Below the pieces are notes generated by a model that ran no database searches, was not told the DNA's origin, and saw nothing but the letters and a program-made list of their open reading frames with translations. From Pseudacidovorax intermedius (lineage in GTDB: Bacteria > Pseudomonadota > Gammaproteobacteria > Burkholderiales > Burkholderiaceae_C), in NCBI RefSeq assembly GCF_003350475.1, contig NZ_QQAV01000013.1, positions 92,765 through 156,764 of the forward strand: a DNA stretch of 64,000 nucleotides. The letters run 5' to 3'. This document shows, piece after piece, positions 33,043 through 43,161 of this stretch (position 1 is the first letter of the stretch; each line of letters starts with the position of its first letter). The position numbers and the translations under genes are program-made.

Positions 33043-34608
33043 ATGCAACGTCGTCGACTCATCCAACTGGGCGCCACCGGCCTGGGCGTCTCCATCGCGG
33101 GCGTGCCGCTGCACCTGCTGGCGCAGGAAAAGCGTAGCGGCACCATCAACGTGCTGGTGCAGCCCGAGCCGCCGGGCCTGATGCTGGGCATCGTGCAGAA
33201 CGGCCCCACGCAGATGATCGCCGGCAACATCTACGAAGGCCTGCTGCGCTACGACGAGAAGCTCGACCCGCAGCCGCTGCTGGCCACCTCGTGGACCGCC
33301 AACAAGGAAGGCACGGTCTACACCTTCAAGCTCAAGCCCAACGTGAAGTGGCACGACGGCAAGCCTTTCACCTCGGCCGACGTGGTGTTCTCGGCCGACG
33401 TCTTCCTGCGCAAGACACATGCGCGCTTCCGCGCCAGCCTGCAGCAGATCGAGAGCATCAAGGCGCTGGACCCGCTGACGGTGGAGTTCACGCTCAAGCA
33501 GCCCTTTGGCCCCTTCATGGGCATCTTCGAGACCGGCACCATGCCGATGATCCCGAAGCACATCTACGACGGCACCGACTTCCTGACCAACCCGGCCAAT
33601 GCCACGCCCATCGGCACCGGCCCGCTCAAGTTCAAGGAATGGGTCAAGGGCTCCTACATCCAGCTGGTGGCCAACGAGCAGTACCACCAGCCCGGCGTGC
33701 CCAAGGTGGAGAACGTGTACTTCCACGTCATTCCCGATGCGGCCTCGCGCGCCGCGGCCTTCGAGTCCGGAAAGATCGACATCGCCCCCGGTGGCTCGGT
33801 GGAGTACTTCGACGTGGCCCGCCTGGCCAAGCTGTCGGGCGTGGAGGTCACGACCAAGGGCTGGGAGTTCTTCGCGCCCCATTCCTGGCTGTGGATCAAC
33901 AACCGCAAGGCGCCGATGGACAAGGTCAAGTTCCGCCAGGCGGTGATGCATGCCATCGACCGCGACGCCATCGCCAAGGTGGCCTGGCAGGGCTACGCCA
34001 AGGCGGCGACGGGACCCTTCAACAGCCACATCAAGTTCTACAGCGACGACGTGCCGAAGTACCCGCGCGACATCGCCAAGGCCAAGAAGCTGCTCGAAGA
34101 GGCCGGCTACAAGGGCGAGACCCTGCGCCTGCTGCCCCTGCCCTACGGCGAGACCTGGCAGCGCCAGGCCGAGATGGTGCGACAGCACCTGGGCCAGGCC
34201 GGCATCAAGATCGAGATGACGCCCACCGATGTGGCCGGCTGGAACCAGCGCCTCAACGAATGGGACTACGACCTCGCCTTCACCTACGTCTACCAGTACG
34301 GCGACCCGGCCCTGGGCGTGGCCCGCAACTACACCAGCAGCAACATCGCCAAGGGCTCGCCCTTCAACAACGTCGAGGGCTATTCCAATCCCAAGGTGGA
34401 CGAGCTCTTCGCCGCCGGCGCGGTCGCGGCCGATCCCGAGAAGCGCAAGGCCATCTACCTCGAAGTGCAGAAGCTGCTGCTGGAGGAAGCGCCGGTGGCC
34501 TGGCTGCACGAGATCAACTTCCCCACGCTCTATCGCAGCAAGGTGAAGAACCCGGTGAGTTCCGGCATCGGCCTGAACGACAGCCTGGGCCGCGCCTCCA
34601 TCGGCTGA
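33043..34608 (+). CDS. Peptide/nickel-type ABC transporter substrate-binding protein
   Basis: A 521-residue extracytoplasmic solute-binding protein of family 5 (DppA/OppA-like). The N-terminus QRRRLIQLGATGLGVSIAG looks like a Tat signal, cut near LLAQ. Fold motifs include IYEGLLRYD, VKWHDGKPFTSADVVFSADVF and FRQAVMHAIDR. It delivers its ligand to the two permeases that follow. Family members bind peptides, but also polyamine-like conjugates, opines and sugars; the neighbouring deacylases point to an acylated amine or peptide-like ligand (inference). Confidence 0.95.
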   Translation: MQRRRLIQLGATGLGVSIAGVPLHLLAQEKRSGTINVLVQPEPPGLMLGIVQNGPTQMIAGNIYEGLLRYDEKLDPQPLLATSWTANKEGTVYTFKLKPNVKWHDGKPFTSADVVFSADVFLRKTHARFRASLQQIESIKALDPLTVEFTLKQPFGPFMGIFETGTMPMIPKHIYDGTDFLTNPANATPIGTGPLKFKEWVKGSYIQLVANEQYHQPGVPKVENVYFHVIPDAASRAAAFESGKIDIAPGGSVEYFDVARLAKLSGVEVTTKGWEFFAPHSWLWINNRKAPMDKVKFRQAVMHAIDRDAIAKVAWQGYAKAATGPFNSHIKFYSDDVPKYPRDIAKAKKLLEEAGYKGETLRLLPLPYGETWQRQAEMVRQHLGQAGIKIEMTPTDVAGWNQRLNEWDYDLAFTYVYQYGDPALGVARNYTSSNIAKGSPFNNVEGYSNPKVDELFAAGAVAADPEKRKAIYLEVQKLLLEEAPVAWLHEINFPTLYRSKVKNPVSSGIGLNDSLGRASIG

Positions 34609-34627
34609 GCACGCAGCGCACGCACCC

Positions 34628-35599
34628 ATGAAACGCCTGCAGTTCATGCTCACCCGTGTGGCGCAGGGCCTCGTGGCCCTGGTGCTGATCGCCACCGTCA
34701 ACTTCATGCTGGTGCGTGCGGCGCCCGGGGACCCGGTGTCGGTGATGGCCGGCGAGGCCGGTGCCTCCGACCAGCAGTTCGTCGACCAGCTGCGCCGCGA
34801 GTTCGGGCTGGACCAGCCCCTCGGCACGCAGCTGGCCACCTACCTGGGCCATGTGGTTCGGCTGGACCTGGGCTTCTCGTACCGGCAGCAGCAGCCGGTG
34901 GCCAAGCTCATCGCCGACCGGCTACCGGCCACGCTGCTGCTCACCGGCAGCGCCTTCGTGCTGTCGCTGATCTTCGGCGTGGTGCTGGGCGCGCTGGCGG
35001 CGCGCAAGCCGGGCTCCTGGCTCGACAGCGCCATCACGGTGGTGGCGCTGGTCTTCTATGCCACGCCGCTGTACTGGCTGGCCATGATGGCCGTGCTGCT
35101 CTTCACCGTGCAGATGAACTGGCTGCCGGGCTTCGGCTACATGACGGTGGGCTCGGGCCTCTCGGGCCTTTCCCTGGCCTGGGACATCGCCCAGCACCTG
35201 GTGCTGCCCTCGCTCACGCTGGCCCTGTTCTTCATGGCCGTGTACGCCCGCATGACGCGCGCCTCGATGCTCGAAGTCGCGCAGATGGATTTCGTGAAGA
35301 CCGCCCGCGCCAAGGGCGTGAAGCCCGGCCGCATCCAGCGCGCGCACATCCTGCGCAACGCGCTGCTGCCGGTGGTCACGCTGGCCGGCATCCAGGCCGG
35401 CAGCATGATCGGCGGCGCGGTGCTCACCGAGACCGTCTTCGCCTGGCCCGGCATCGGCCGCCTGATGTTCGATGCCCTGCTGCAGCGCGACTACAACCTG
35501 CTGCTGGGCTGCTTCCTGGTGACGGCCGCCATGGCCATCCTGTTCAACCTGATCACCGACCTGGTCTACACACTGGTCGATCCGCGCATCCGGCTGTGA
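34628..35599 (+). CDS. ABC transporter permease, DppB type
   Basis: A 323-residue inner-membrane permease with six hydrophobic segments. The typical DppB start (FMLTRVAQGLVALVLIATVNFMLVRAAPGDP), the EAA-like loop (DFVKTARAKGVKPGRIQRAHILRNALLP) and the C-terminal DLVYTLVDPRIRL are seen in part as VRAAPGDP and VDPRIRL. It pairs with the DppC-type permease 22 bases downstream to form the channel. Confidence 0.95.
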   Translation: MKRLQFMLTRVAQGLVALVLIATVNFMLVRAAPGDPVSVMAGEAGASDQQFVDQLRREFGLDQPLGTQLATYLGHVVRLDLGFSYRQQQPVAKLIADRLPATLLLTGSAFVLSLIFGVVLGALAARKPGSWLDSAITVVALVFYATPLYWLAMMAVLLFTVQMNWLPGFGYMTVGSGLSGLSLAWDIAQHLVLPSLTLALFFMAVYARMTRASMLEVAQMDFVKTARAKGVKPGRIQRAHILRNALLPVVTLAGIQAGSMIGGAVLTETVFAWPGIGRLMFDALLQRDYNLLLGCFLVTAAMAILFNLITDLVYTLVDPRIRL

Positions 35600-35621
35600 A
35601 GCCAATGAGGAGCCCACGGCA

Positions 35622-36467
35622 ATGAACAACTCCGGTTTCTGGCGGCGCTTCTGCCGCAACAAGGGCGCGGTCTTCGGCCTGGTGGTGCTGGCCCTGCTGG
35701 CACTGATGGTGGCCTTCGGCCCGCTGCTGGCCACCAACGATCCCTGGGACATGGTGCAGTCGCCCTTCCTGCGGCCCGGGCAGGAGGCCGGCTTCCTGAT
35801 GGGCACCGACACCATGGGCCGCGACATCTTCTCGGGCGTGGTCCGCGGCGCACGCATCTCGCTGCTGATCGGCGTGGTGTCCACCGTGGTGTCGCTGCTG
35901 ATCGGCGTGGGCCTGGGCGCCGTGGCCGGCTACTTCGGCGGCTGGATCGACGCGGCGCTGATGCGCTTCACCGAGCTGTTCCAGGCCGTGCCGAGCTTCG
36001 CGCTGGCCCTGGTGCTGGTGGCGATCTTCCAGCCCTCGGTGGGGTCGATCGTGACGGCCATCGCGCTCGTCTCGTGGCCGCCGGTGGCGCGGCTGGTGCG
36101 CGGCGAGTTCCTCACCCTGCGCCAGCGCGACTTCGTGGCGGCGGCGCAGCTGGCGGGCCAGTCCACGCCGCGCATCATCCTCACGCAGATCCTGCCCAAC
36201 GCCACCTCGCCCATCGTGGTGATGGCCTCGCTGATGATCGCCTCGGCCATCCTGCTGGAAAGCAGCCTGAGCTTCATGGGCCTGGGCGACCCCAACCAGA
36301 TGAGCTGGGGCTACATGGTCGGCACCGCCCGCACCGTGCTGCGCCAGGCCTGGTGGATGGCGGTGTTTCCGGGCCTGGCCATCGTGCTGACCGTGCTGGC
36401 GCTGAACCTGGTGGGCGAAGGCCTGAACGACGGACTCAACACCCGGCTGGGAGGCCGCACCCGATGA
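35622..36467 (+). CDS. ABC transporter permease, DppC type
   Basis: A 281-residue inner-membrane permease. LMGTDTMGRDIFSGVVRGAR marks the DppC N-terminal region, and the EAA loop QRDFVAAAQLAGQSTPRII and SSLSFMGLGDPNQMSWG are typical. Its stop codon overlaps the ATPase start in ATGA. Together with the genes on either side it completes a five-part importer with the two ATPases fused. Confidence 0.95.
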   Translation: MNNSGFWRRFCRNKGAVFGLVVLALLALMVAFGPLLATNDPWDMVQSPFLRPGQEAGFLMGTDTMGRDIFSGVVRGARISLLIGVVSTVVSLLIGVGLGAVAGYFGGWIDAALMRFTELFQAVPSFALALVLVAIFQPSVGSIVTAIALVSWPPVARLVRGEFLTLRQRDFVAAAQLAGQSTPRIILTQILPNATSPIVVMASLMIASAILLESSLSFMGLGDPNQMSWGYMVGTARTVLRQAWWMAVFPGLAIVLTVLALNLVGEGLNDGLNTRLGGRTR

Positions 36468-38119
36468 ACGCCCTGCTCAAGCCACTGCCCGAACCCGAGG
36501 CCGAGGACGCCGTGCTGCGCGTCGAGGGCCTGGACATCTGCCTGCCGCCCGGCGGCGACCGCGCGCTGGCCGTGAAGGGCGCCAGCTTCGAGCTGCTGCC
36601 CGGCCGCACGCTCTGCGTGGTGGGCGAATCGGGCTCGGGCAAGTCGATGATCGCCAACGCCATCATGGGCCTGCTGCCCAGGCCGCACGTGGCGCCGGTG
36701 GCCGGCCGCATCCTCTTCGAGGGCACCGACCTGCTCACGCTGACCGAGGCCCAGATGCGCGAGTTGCGCGGCCGCCGCATCGGCATGGTGTTCCAGGAGC
36801 CGATGACCGCGCTCAACCCGGTGATGCGCATCGGCGACCAGCTGGCCGAAGTCTTCGACTCGCACATGACGCTGCCCGCGGCCGAGAAGCGCCGCCGCAT
36901 CGTGGCCGCGCTGGCCGACGTGGGCCTGCCCGACCCCGAACTGCTGGCCGACAGCTACCCGTTCCGGCTCTCGGGCGGCCAGCGCCAGCGCGTGATGATC
37001 GCCTGCGCCCTGCTGCTGGAGCCGCGCCTGCTGATCGCCGACGAGCCGACCACGGCGCTGGACGTGACCACGCAGGCACAGATCCTCACGCTGATGCGCG
37101 AGCTGCAGCAGCGCAAGGGCACGGCCCTGCTCTTCATCACGCACGACTTCGGCGTGGTCTCCGAGATCGCCGACCACGTGGTCGTGATGCAGACCGGCGT
37201 GGCCGTCGAAGCCGGCCCGGCGCACGAGGTGCTGATGCACCCGAAGCACGACTACACCCGCAAGCTCATCGCCGCCATCCCGCAGGGCCGCCTGCGCGAG
37301 CCGGCCGCCGACACGCAGGAGGACTACGTGCTGCAGGTGCAGGACCTGCGCAAGACCTATGTGAGCGGCGGCGGATTCTTCAGCAAGGGCCGGCGCGTGG
37401 AAGCTGCCAAGGGCATCGGCTTCCAGCTGCGCCGTGGCGAGACGCTGGGGCTGGTGGGCGAATCGGGCTCGGGCAAATCGACCGTGGGCCGCTGCATCGT
37501 GGGGCTGGAGCCCTTCGACAGCGGACGCATCCTGTTCAAGGGCAAGAGCCTGCTCTCCGGCGCGGCCATGCGCCGTCAGACTCAGGGCAAGGTGCAGATG
37601 GTCTTCCAGGACCCGTATGCCTCGCTCAACCCGCGGCACCGCATAGGGCCCACGCTGGCGGCCGGTCCCATCGCCCAGGGCGTGCCCAAGGCCGAAGCCA
37701 TGGCCCGCGCGCTGGCGCTGCTGCGCCTGGTGGGCCTGGGCCCCGAGGCGGCCGAGCGCTATCCGCACGAGTTCAGCGGCGGCCAGCGCCAGCGCATCGG
37801 CATCGCCCGTGCGCTCGCCATGGAGCCCGAACTGCTCGTGGCCGACGAGCCCGTCTCCGCGCTCGACGTGTCGGTGCAGGCGCAGGTGCTTCAGCTCTTC
37901 GCCGAGGTGCGCGAGCGCTTCAAGCTGGCGATGGTCTTCATCACCCACGACCTGCGCGTGGCCGGCGAGATGTGCGACCACATCGCCGTCATGCAGCGCG
38001 GCGCCGTCGTCGAATACGGTCCGGCCGCGCAGGTGCTGACCGACCCGCAGCATCCCTACACCCGCATGCTGATCGAGGCGGTGCCCCGCCTCACGGCTGA
38101 AAAGGAAACCTCGCGTTGA
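36464..38119 (+). CDS. Fused DppD-DppF-type ABC ATPase
   Basis: The 551-residue protein contains two complete peptide-importer ATPases in one chain. The first (about 18-270) has GESGSGKSM, signature LSGGQRQRV and [12 protein letters not shown]. The second (about 285-545) has GESGSGKST, signature FSGGQRQRI and [12 protein letters not shown]. Each half keeps the C-terminal oligopeptide-binding extension ending HPYTR or HDYTR. The start at 36464 overlaps the DppC stop; the long frame upstream is a shadow of the permease. Fusion gives a fixed 1:1 ATPase pair. Confidence 0.95.
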   Translation: MNALLKPLPEPEAEDAVLRVEGLDICLPPGGDRALAVKGASFELLPGRTLCVVGESGSGKSMIANAIMGLLPRPHVAPVAGRILFEGTDLLTLTEAQMRELRGRRIGMVFQEPMTALNPVMRIGDQLAEVFDSHMTLPAAEKRRRIVAALADVGLPDPELLADSYPFRLSGGQRQRVMIACALLLEPRLLIADEPTTALDVTTQAQILTLMRELQQRKGTALLFITHDFGVVSEIADHVVVMQTGVAVEAGPAHEVLMHPKHDYTRKLIAAIPQGRLREPAADTQEDYVLQVQDLRKTYVSGGGFFSKGRRVEAAKGIGFQLRRGETLGLVGESGSGKSTVGRCIVGLEPFDSGRILFKGKSLLSGAAMRRQTQGKVQMVFQDPYASLNPRHRIGPTLAAGPIAQGVPKAEAMARALALLRLVGLGPEAAERYPHEFSGGQRQRIGIARALAMEPELLVADEPVSALDVSVQAQVLQLFAEVRERFKLAMVFITHDLRVAGEMCDHIAVMQRGAVVEYGPAAQVLTDPQHPYTRMLIEAVPRLTAEKETSR

Positions 38120-39048
38120 CCACCCTCGCCTTCCTGAGCGCCAACCTGGACCTCGGCTACCTGCTGCCGGCATTCCGTGAGGAATTCCCCGATGCCGATC
38201 TGCGCACCATGGCCGAGCTGGGCCCGCTGGACGCCATCGATGCCGCCGTCTGCTGGTGCCCGCCCGCCGGCCTGATGGCGCGCATGCCCAATCTCGCACT
38301 CATCCAGTCCGTGGGCGCCGGCATCGACCACCTCACGGCCGATGCCGAACTGCCGCCTGTGCCGGTGTGCCGCATCGTCGACACCGACATGGCCTCGGGC
38401 ATGGCCGCCTATGTGACCTGGGCCGTGATCCATGGACAGCGCCACATGGGCCGCTACCTGGCCAGCGCCGCCGCCGGCCGCTGGGAAGAAGCGCCCATCC
38501 AGCCGCCCCGCGCGCACCGCGTCGGCATTGCCGGCCTGGGCACGCTGGGCCTGGTCTGCGCCCGCGCGCTGATGGCGCTGGGCTACAGCGTGCGTGGCTG
38601 GAGCCGCAGTCCGCGCGAGGTGCCGCAGGGCCTGGACTGCTTCCACGGACAGACGCAGCAGGCCGAGTTCCTGGCCGGCTGCGACACGCTGGTGTGCCTG
38701 CTGCCGCTCACCGACGAGACCACGGGCATCCTGAACCGCGATCTCTTCGCGCAGCTGCCGCGCGGCGCGCACCTGATCAACGTGGGCCGTGGCGCCCACC
38801 TGGTGGAGGCCGACCTGATCCCGGCGCTGGACGCCGGCCATCTGGGCGCCGCCACGCTGGACGCCTTCGTGCAGGAGCCATTGCCGCCGGAGCACCCCTT
38901 CTGGCGCGACCCGCGCATCCTGGTCACGCCCCACATCGCCACCCGCACCCAGCCGGCCGTCATCGCCCGGCAGACCCGCATGAACCTGGAGCGCATCCGC
39001 GCCGGCCGCGCCGCCGAGGTGGCGGTGGACCTTCAACGCGGCTACTGA
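38116..39048 (+). CDS. D-2-hydroxyacid dehydrogenase (GhrA-like)
   Basis: A 310-residue NAD(P)-dependent dehydrogenase. The nucleotide motif is GIAGLGTLGLVCARAL (about 137-152). Catalytic Arg (LINVGRGAHLVE), Glu (LDAFVQEPLP) and His (VTPHIA) are in order. Relatives reduce glyoxylate, hydroxypyruvate or other 2-oxo acids. The start appears to be TTG at 38116, overlapping the TGA of the ATPase gene, with AAAGGAAA upstream; no ATG is available near the conserved N-terminus. It probably reduces or oxidises a 2-oxo/2-hydroxy acid made by the aminotransferases of the island. Confidence 0.9.
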   Translation: MTTLAFLSANLDLGYLLPAFREEFPDADLRTMAELGPLDAIDAAVCWCPPAGLMARMPNLALIQSVGAGIDHLTADAELPPVPVCRIVDTDMASGMAAYVTWAVIHGQRHMGRYLASAAAGRWEEAPIQPPRAHRVGIAGLGTLGLVCARALMALGYSVRGWSRSPREVPQGLDCFHGQTQQAEFLAGCDTLVCLLPLTDETTGILNRDLFAQLPRGAHLINVGRGAHLVEADLIPALDAGHLGAATLDAFVQEPLPPEHPFWRDPRILVTPHIATRTQPAVIARQTRMNLERIRAGRAAEVAVDLQRGY

Positions 39049-39061
39049 AAAGAGACCGACC

Positions 39062-40423
39062 ATGAACGCACGCACCCCCAACGCCGCCGCCGACGTCGCG
39101 GCCCATCTGCATTCGTACACCAACCTCGCCACCCACGGCCAGGTGGAGCCGCTGCTCATCACCCGCGGCGACGGCATCCATGTGGAGGACGAATCCGGCC
39201 GACGCTACATCGAAGGCATGTCGGGACTGTGGTGTGCCTCGCTGGGCTTCAGCCACCCGCGGCTGGTGCAGGCCGGCATCGACGCACTGAAGACGCTGCC
39301 CTACTACCACACCTTCAACCACCGCAGCAATCCGGCCGCCGCGCAGCTGGCCGAACGGCTGCTCGCCCTGGCGCCGGTGCCGATGGCGCGCGTGTTCTTC
39401 GCCAACTCGGGCTCCGAGGCGAACGACTCGGCGGTGAAGATGATCTGGTACTACTTCAACGCCATCGGCAAGCCGGCCAAGAAGAAGATCATCGCCCGAG
39501 ACCGTGCCTACCACGGTGTGACGGTGGCCTCGGCCAGCCTGGGCGGCCTGGCGGCCAACCATTCGGACTTCGACCTGCCCATCGCCCGCATCCTGCGCAC
39601 CGGCAGCCCGCACCACTACCGCGATGCATTGCCTGGCGAATCGGCCGAGGATTTCGCCACCCGCCGCGCCAATGAGCTGGAGCAATTGATCCTGAACGAA
39701 GGCCCCGACACCGTGGCCGCCTTCTTCGCCGAGCCGGTGATGGGTGCGGGCGGTGTGATCGTGCCGCCGCCCACCTACTTCGAGAAGATCCACGCCGTGC
39801 TGCGCAAGTACGACGTGCTGCTGGTGGCCGACGAGGTGATCTGCGGCTTCGGCCGCACGGGCGAGATGTTCGGCTCCACCACCTTCGGCATGCGGCCGGA
39901 CATCCTCACCTGCGCCAAGTCGTTGTCGTCGGCCTATGTGCCGATCTCGGCCGTGATGGTGTCGCAGCAGATCCACGAGGCCATGGCCGCCAACAGCGGC
40001 CGCATCGGCACCTTCGGCCATGGCTACACCTACTCGGGCCATCCCGTGGCCGCGGCCGTGGCGCTGGAGACGCTCAAGGTCTACGAAGACGAAGGCATCC
40101 TGGCCCGCACCCGCGAGCTCGCGCCGCGCTTCGCCGAAGGCCTGGCCGTGCAGGCCGAGCGCCGCATCGTCGGCAACATGCGCGCCGTGGGCCTGATCGG
40201 CGCGCTGGAGCTGATGGCCGACGGCCCCGCACGCACGCCCTTCGACCCGGCTCTGAAGGCTGGCTACCAGGTGGCGCAGTACGCGCTGGAAGAAGGCCTG
40301 ATCGTGCGCGCCATGGGCGACACAGTGGCCCTATGCCCGCCGCTCATCATCACGCCGGCCGAGATGGACGAGATGTTCGCCCGCCTGGGCCGCGCGCTCG
40401 ACCGTTTCGAGAAGACGCTCTGA
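39062..40423 (+). CDS. Class III aminotransferase (omega-amino acid/amine:pyruvate type)
   Basis: A 453-residue PLP enzyme. PLP contacts are FFANSGSEAND (about 112-122), D257 (LLVADEVICGFG) and Schiff-base K286 (LTCAKSLSSAYVP). TLPYYHTFNHRSNP near residue 78 is typical of omega-transaminases that use putrescine, beta-alanine or similar terminal amines. In the island it would convert a terminal amine freed by the deacetylases to an aldehyde. Normal length; gap to the deacetylase gene 14 bases. Confidence 0.93.
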   Translation: MNARTPNAAADVAAHLHSYTNLATHGQVEPLLITRGDGIHVEDESGRRYIEGMSGLWCASLGFSHPRLVQAGIDALKTLPYYHTFNHRSNPAAAQLAERLLALAPVPMARVFFANSGSEANDSAVKMIWYYFNAIGKPAKKKIIARDRAYHGVTVASASLGGLAANHSDFDLPIARILRTGSPHHYRDALPGESAEDFATRRANELEQLILNEGPDTVAAFFAEPVMGAGGVIVPPPTYFEKIHAVLRKYDVLLVADEVICGFGRTGEMFGSTTFGMRPDILTCAKSLSSAYVPISAVMVSQQIHEAMAANSGRIGTFGHGYTYSGHPVAAAVALETLKVYEDEGILARTRELAPRFAEGLAVQAERRIVGNMRAVGLIGALELMADGPARTPFDPALKAGYQVAQYALEEGLIVRAMGDTVALCPPLIITPAEMDEMFARLGRALDRFEKTL

Positions 40424-40437
40424 GCAGGACGACGACG

Positions 40438-41490
40438 ATGCAGGCCTTCTTCTGCCCCGACCAGCTGCTGCACCAGCCGCAGCAGTACATGCGCATCGGC
40501 CGCATCCACAAGCCGGCCGACCTTCCCGCCCGCGCCGAGGCGCTGCAGGCCACGCTGCTGGCGCACGGCATCCCCGCGCATTCGCCGCCCGAGGCCGGCC
40601 GTGCGCCGCTGGAGGCCGTGCATGCGCCGCACTACCTGGACTACCTGTCCGCCGCCTACGAAGGCTGGCAGAAGCTCGGCCGCCCGGGCCTGGAGCCGGG
40701 CATCGAGGTGCTGCCCAACCTGTCGCCCTACTACGGCGTGGCGCCCGGCGAGCGGCGCCCACCCTGCCCCAGCCCCGCGCTGCTGGCGCAGACCGGCTAC
40801 TACGTGGGCGACCTTGCCTCGCCGCTGGGGCCGCACAGCTGGCGCTCCATCCTGCGCTCGGCCCACACCGCGCATGCGGCGGCGATGGCCGTGGCCGGCG
40901 GCGAGCGGCTGGCCTATGCGCTGTGCCGGCCCTCCGGCCACCATGCGCACCACGACCGCGCCAGTGGCTTCTGCTACGTCAACAACAGCGCCGTGGCGGC
41001 CGAGGCCCTGCGCGAGCACTTCGGCAAGGTGGCCGTGCTGGACGTGGACGCGCACCACGGCGACGGCACGCAGAACATCTTCTATGCCAGCGCCGATGTG
41101 CTGACCGTCTCGACGCATGCCGATCCCGCTGGCTACTTCCCGTTCTACACCGGCTATGCGCACGAGCGCGGCGCCGGTGCGGGCGAAGGCTTCAACCTCA
41201 ACCTCCCGCTGGCCCACGGCAGCGGCAATGCCGAGTTCATTGCTGCGCTGGACGAGGCCGTGGCGGCCATCGAGCGCTTCGCACCCGAGGCACTGGTGCT
41301 GCCCATGGGCTTCGACACCTACCGCGACGACCCGATCAGCGTGCTGCGCCTGGACTTCGACGCCTACCGCGCCGTGGGCGAGCGCCTGCGCGCGCTGGCC
41401 CTGCCGACGGTGATCGTGCAGGAAGGCGGCTACATGGTCGAAGCGCTGGGCCCCGGGCTGGCCGCGCTGCTGGCGGGGCTGCGGCCGTGA
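40438..41490 (+). CDS. HDAC-superfamily deacetylase (acetylpolyamine amidohydrolase-like), first copy
   Basis: A 350-residue zinc amidohydrolase. The catalytic His pair is H168-H169 (CRPSGHHAHHD), zinc ligands D204 and H206 (VLDVDAHHGDGT) and D293 (GFDTYRDDP), and the transition-state Tyr Y332 (QEGGYMVE). All HDAC active-site residues are therefore present. Bacterial relatives such as acetylpolyamine amidohydrolase remove acetyl groups from N-acetylated amines. A second, divergent copy lies at 43921. Probable cytoplasmic role: deacetylation of the imported compound. Confidence 0.92.
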   Translation: MQAFFCPDQLLHQPQQYMRIGRIHKPADLPARAEALQATLLAHGIPAHSPPEAGRAPLEAVHAPHYLDYLSAAYEGWQKLGRPGLEPGIEVLPNLSPYYGVAPGERRPPCPSPALLAQTGYYVGDLASPLGPHSWRSILRSAHTAHAAAMAVAGGERLAYALCRPSGHHAHHDRASGFCYVNNSAVAAEALREHFGKVAVLDVDAHHGDGTQNIFYASADVLTVSTHADPAGYFPFYTGYAHERGAGAGEGFNLNLPLAHGSGNAEFIAALDEAVAAIERFAPEALVLPMGFDTYRDDPISVLRLDFDAYRAVGERLRALALPTVIVQEGGYMVEALGPGLAALLAGLRP

Positions 41491-41551
41491 GCGACATCCG
41501 GACCGAGCGCTGCCCCGCGCGCCCATCTCACGAGGCACCGAAGGCCGGCCG

Positions 41552-42475
41552 ATGAGCGCGTTGCCCGCATCCGCATCCGGGCTGCCGCGCTGGCGCAGCG
41601 GTGCTGGCGCGGGTGTCCTGCTCTTCCTGGGCGCGCTGCTGCTCTTCGCCTTCTACGACGCCTTCGCCAAGCAGATGGTCGCCACGCATTCGCCGGTGGT
41701 CATGAACCTGTCGCGCTACGTGTGCATCAGCACCATGGGCCTGGGGTTGCTGCTGCACCATGGCCAGTGGCGCTTCTGGCGCCAGCCGCACCAGGGCCTG
41801 CTGCTGGCGCGCAGCGGCATGCTGGCGCTGGTGGCCACCTGCTTCATGACCGCGCTGGTGACCATGCCGCTGGCCGAGGCGACCGCCATCTACTTCACGG
41901 CGCCGCTGCTGATGGTGGCGCTGGCGCCCGCCCTGCTGGGCGAGACGGTGCGCCGCGCCCAGTGGCTGGCGGTGGCGGGCGGCTTTGCCGGCATGCTGCT
42001 GATCGTGCGGCCAGGGCATGACCTGCCGCTGGCCGGCACGCTGCTGATGGCCGTGGCCGCCACCGGCTATGCGCTGTTCCAGGTGTTCACCCGCCGGCTG
42101 TCCGGGCTGGTGCCGGCACCGGTGCAGTTCGCGCACATGGCCTTCGTCTGCCTGGCCGTCACGCTGGTGCTGGCGGCCCTGGCACCGGGCGTCGAGATCC
42201 CGCCCTGGCCCGAGGCGCTGGTCCTGCTGGCCGGCGGGCTGGTCAGCGGCAGCGCGCAGCTGCTCTTGCTGGCGGCCTTCAGGCGCACGCAGGCCTCGAC
42301 GTTGGCGCCGCTCAACTACGTGCAGTTGCTGCTCGCGGTGCTCATCAGCGCCTTCTGGTTCCAGCGTCCGCCGGACGGCCTGGCAATGGCGGGCATGGCA
42401 TGCATCGCGGTGGCCGGCGTGTATCTGGCACGATCAGCCGCAACGCCACGACAACGACATCCGGAGACCGCGTGA
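41552..42475 (+). CDS. EamA/DMT-family transporter
   Basis: A 307-residue membrane protein with ten hydrophobic segments in two EamA repeats; typical motifs are ATAIYFTAPLLMVALAPALLGE in the first half and TLAPLNYVQLLLAVLISAFWF in the second. DMT transporters export or exchange amino acids and metabolites. In this operon it may export an overflow product or admit a second substrate. The stop overlaps the GTG start of the GntR gene. The 61 bases before it hold no other feature. Confidence 0.92.
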   Translation: MSALPASASGLPRWRSGAGAGVLLFLGALLLFAFYDAFAKQMVATHSPVVMNLSRYVCISTMGLGLLLHHGQWRFWRQPHQGLLLARSGMLALVATCFMTALVTMPLAEATAIYFTAPLLMVALAPALLGETVRRAQWLAVAGGFAGMLLIVRPGHDLPLAGTLLMAVAATGYALFQVFTRRLSGLVPAPVQFAHMAFVCLAVTLVLAALAPGVEIPPWPEALVLLAGGLVSGSAQLLLLAAFRRTQASTLAPLNYVQLLLAVLISAFWFQRPPDGLAMAGMACIAVAGVYLARSAATPRQRHPETA

Positions 42476-43161
42476 ACGCAGCCCTGCCCACATCCGCCCC
42501 CGCCTTCGCCTCTATCCAGGCGCCCGACCTGGTCGGGCTGATCCAGGCCGAGTTGCAACGGGCCATCCTCGAAGGCCGCATCGGCCCGGGCGACCGCGTG
42601 GTCGAAGCCGAGCTGGCCCGCCAGATGGGCGTGAGCCGCGCCCCGGTCCGCGAGGCCGCGCGGCGGCTGGAGAGCCTGGGCCTGCTGGTTTCGCGCCCGC
42701 GCCATGGCTTCGCGGTACGCACCGTCAGCGCCAAGCAGATCGACGACCTGTACGCGGTACGCACCACACTGGAGGTGATGGGCGCCGCCCTGGCCTGCCG
42801 CCATGCGAGCGATGCCCAACTGGCCGCCATGGCCGCCCGGGTGGACGACATGGTGACGCGCGCAGCGACGCTGAGCCAGACCGAACGCGTGGCACTGGAC
42901 CTGGACTTCCATGCCGCGCTCTGCGCCCTGTCGGGCAACGACTACCTGCAGCAGCTCTTCGCCAACATGGTCAACGAGGTGCGCATGTTCCTCGCGCTGA
43001 CCGAGGACAGCTACGGCGATCCAGCCTCCCTGGCCCAGACCCACGGGCCCATCGCCGAGGCATTGCGCCGCCGCGACGCTCCCGCCGTGGAGCAGGCCCT
43101 GCGCTTCCACCTCGAAGACGCGCGGGAGCATGTCTCGCGGCTGCGACTGGCCACGCGATGA
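42472..43161 (+). CDS. GntR-family regulator (FCD subfamily)
   Basis: The 229-residue protein has a winged HTH (about 18-80: GDRVVEAELARQMGVSRAPVREAAR, LGLLVSRPRHGFAV) and an FCD helical effector domain (YAVRTTLEVMGA, LDLDFHAALCALSGN, HGPIAEALRRRD). The start is GTG at 42472: it overlaps the EamA stop and GGAG lies six bases upstream; an ATG 24 codons earlier lies inside EamA. It probably regulates the island by binding the palindrome at 32161-32182 (inference). Confidence 0.92.
   Translation: MNAALPTSAPAFASIQAPDLVGLIQAELQRAILEGRIGPGDRVVEAELARQMGVSRAPVREAARRLESLGLLVSRPRHGFAVRTVSAKQIDDLYAVRTTLEVMGAALACRHASDAQLAAMAARVDDMVTRAATLSQTERVALDLDFHAALCALSGNDYLQQLFANMVNEVRMFLALTEDSYGDPASLAQTHGPIAEALRRRDAPAVEQALRFHLEDAREHVSRLRLATR

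Noticed and set aside
32560..34839. A 759-codon minus-strand frame opposite the aldolase and binding-protein genes
   Set aside because: It lies entirely antisense to strong genes and has no recognisable domain.
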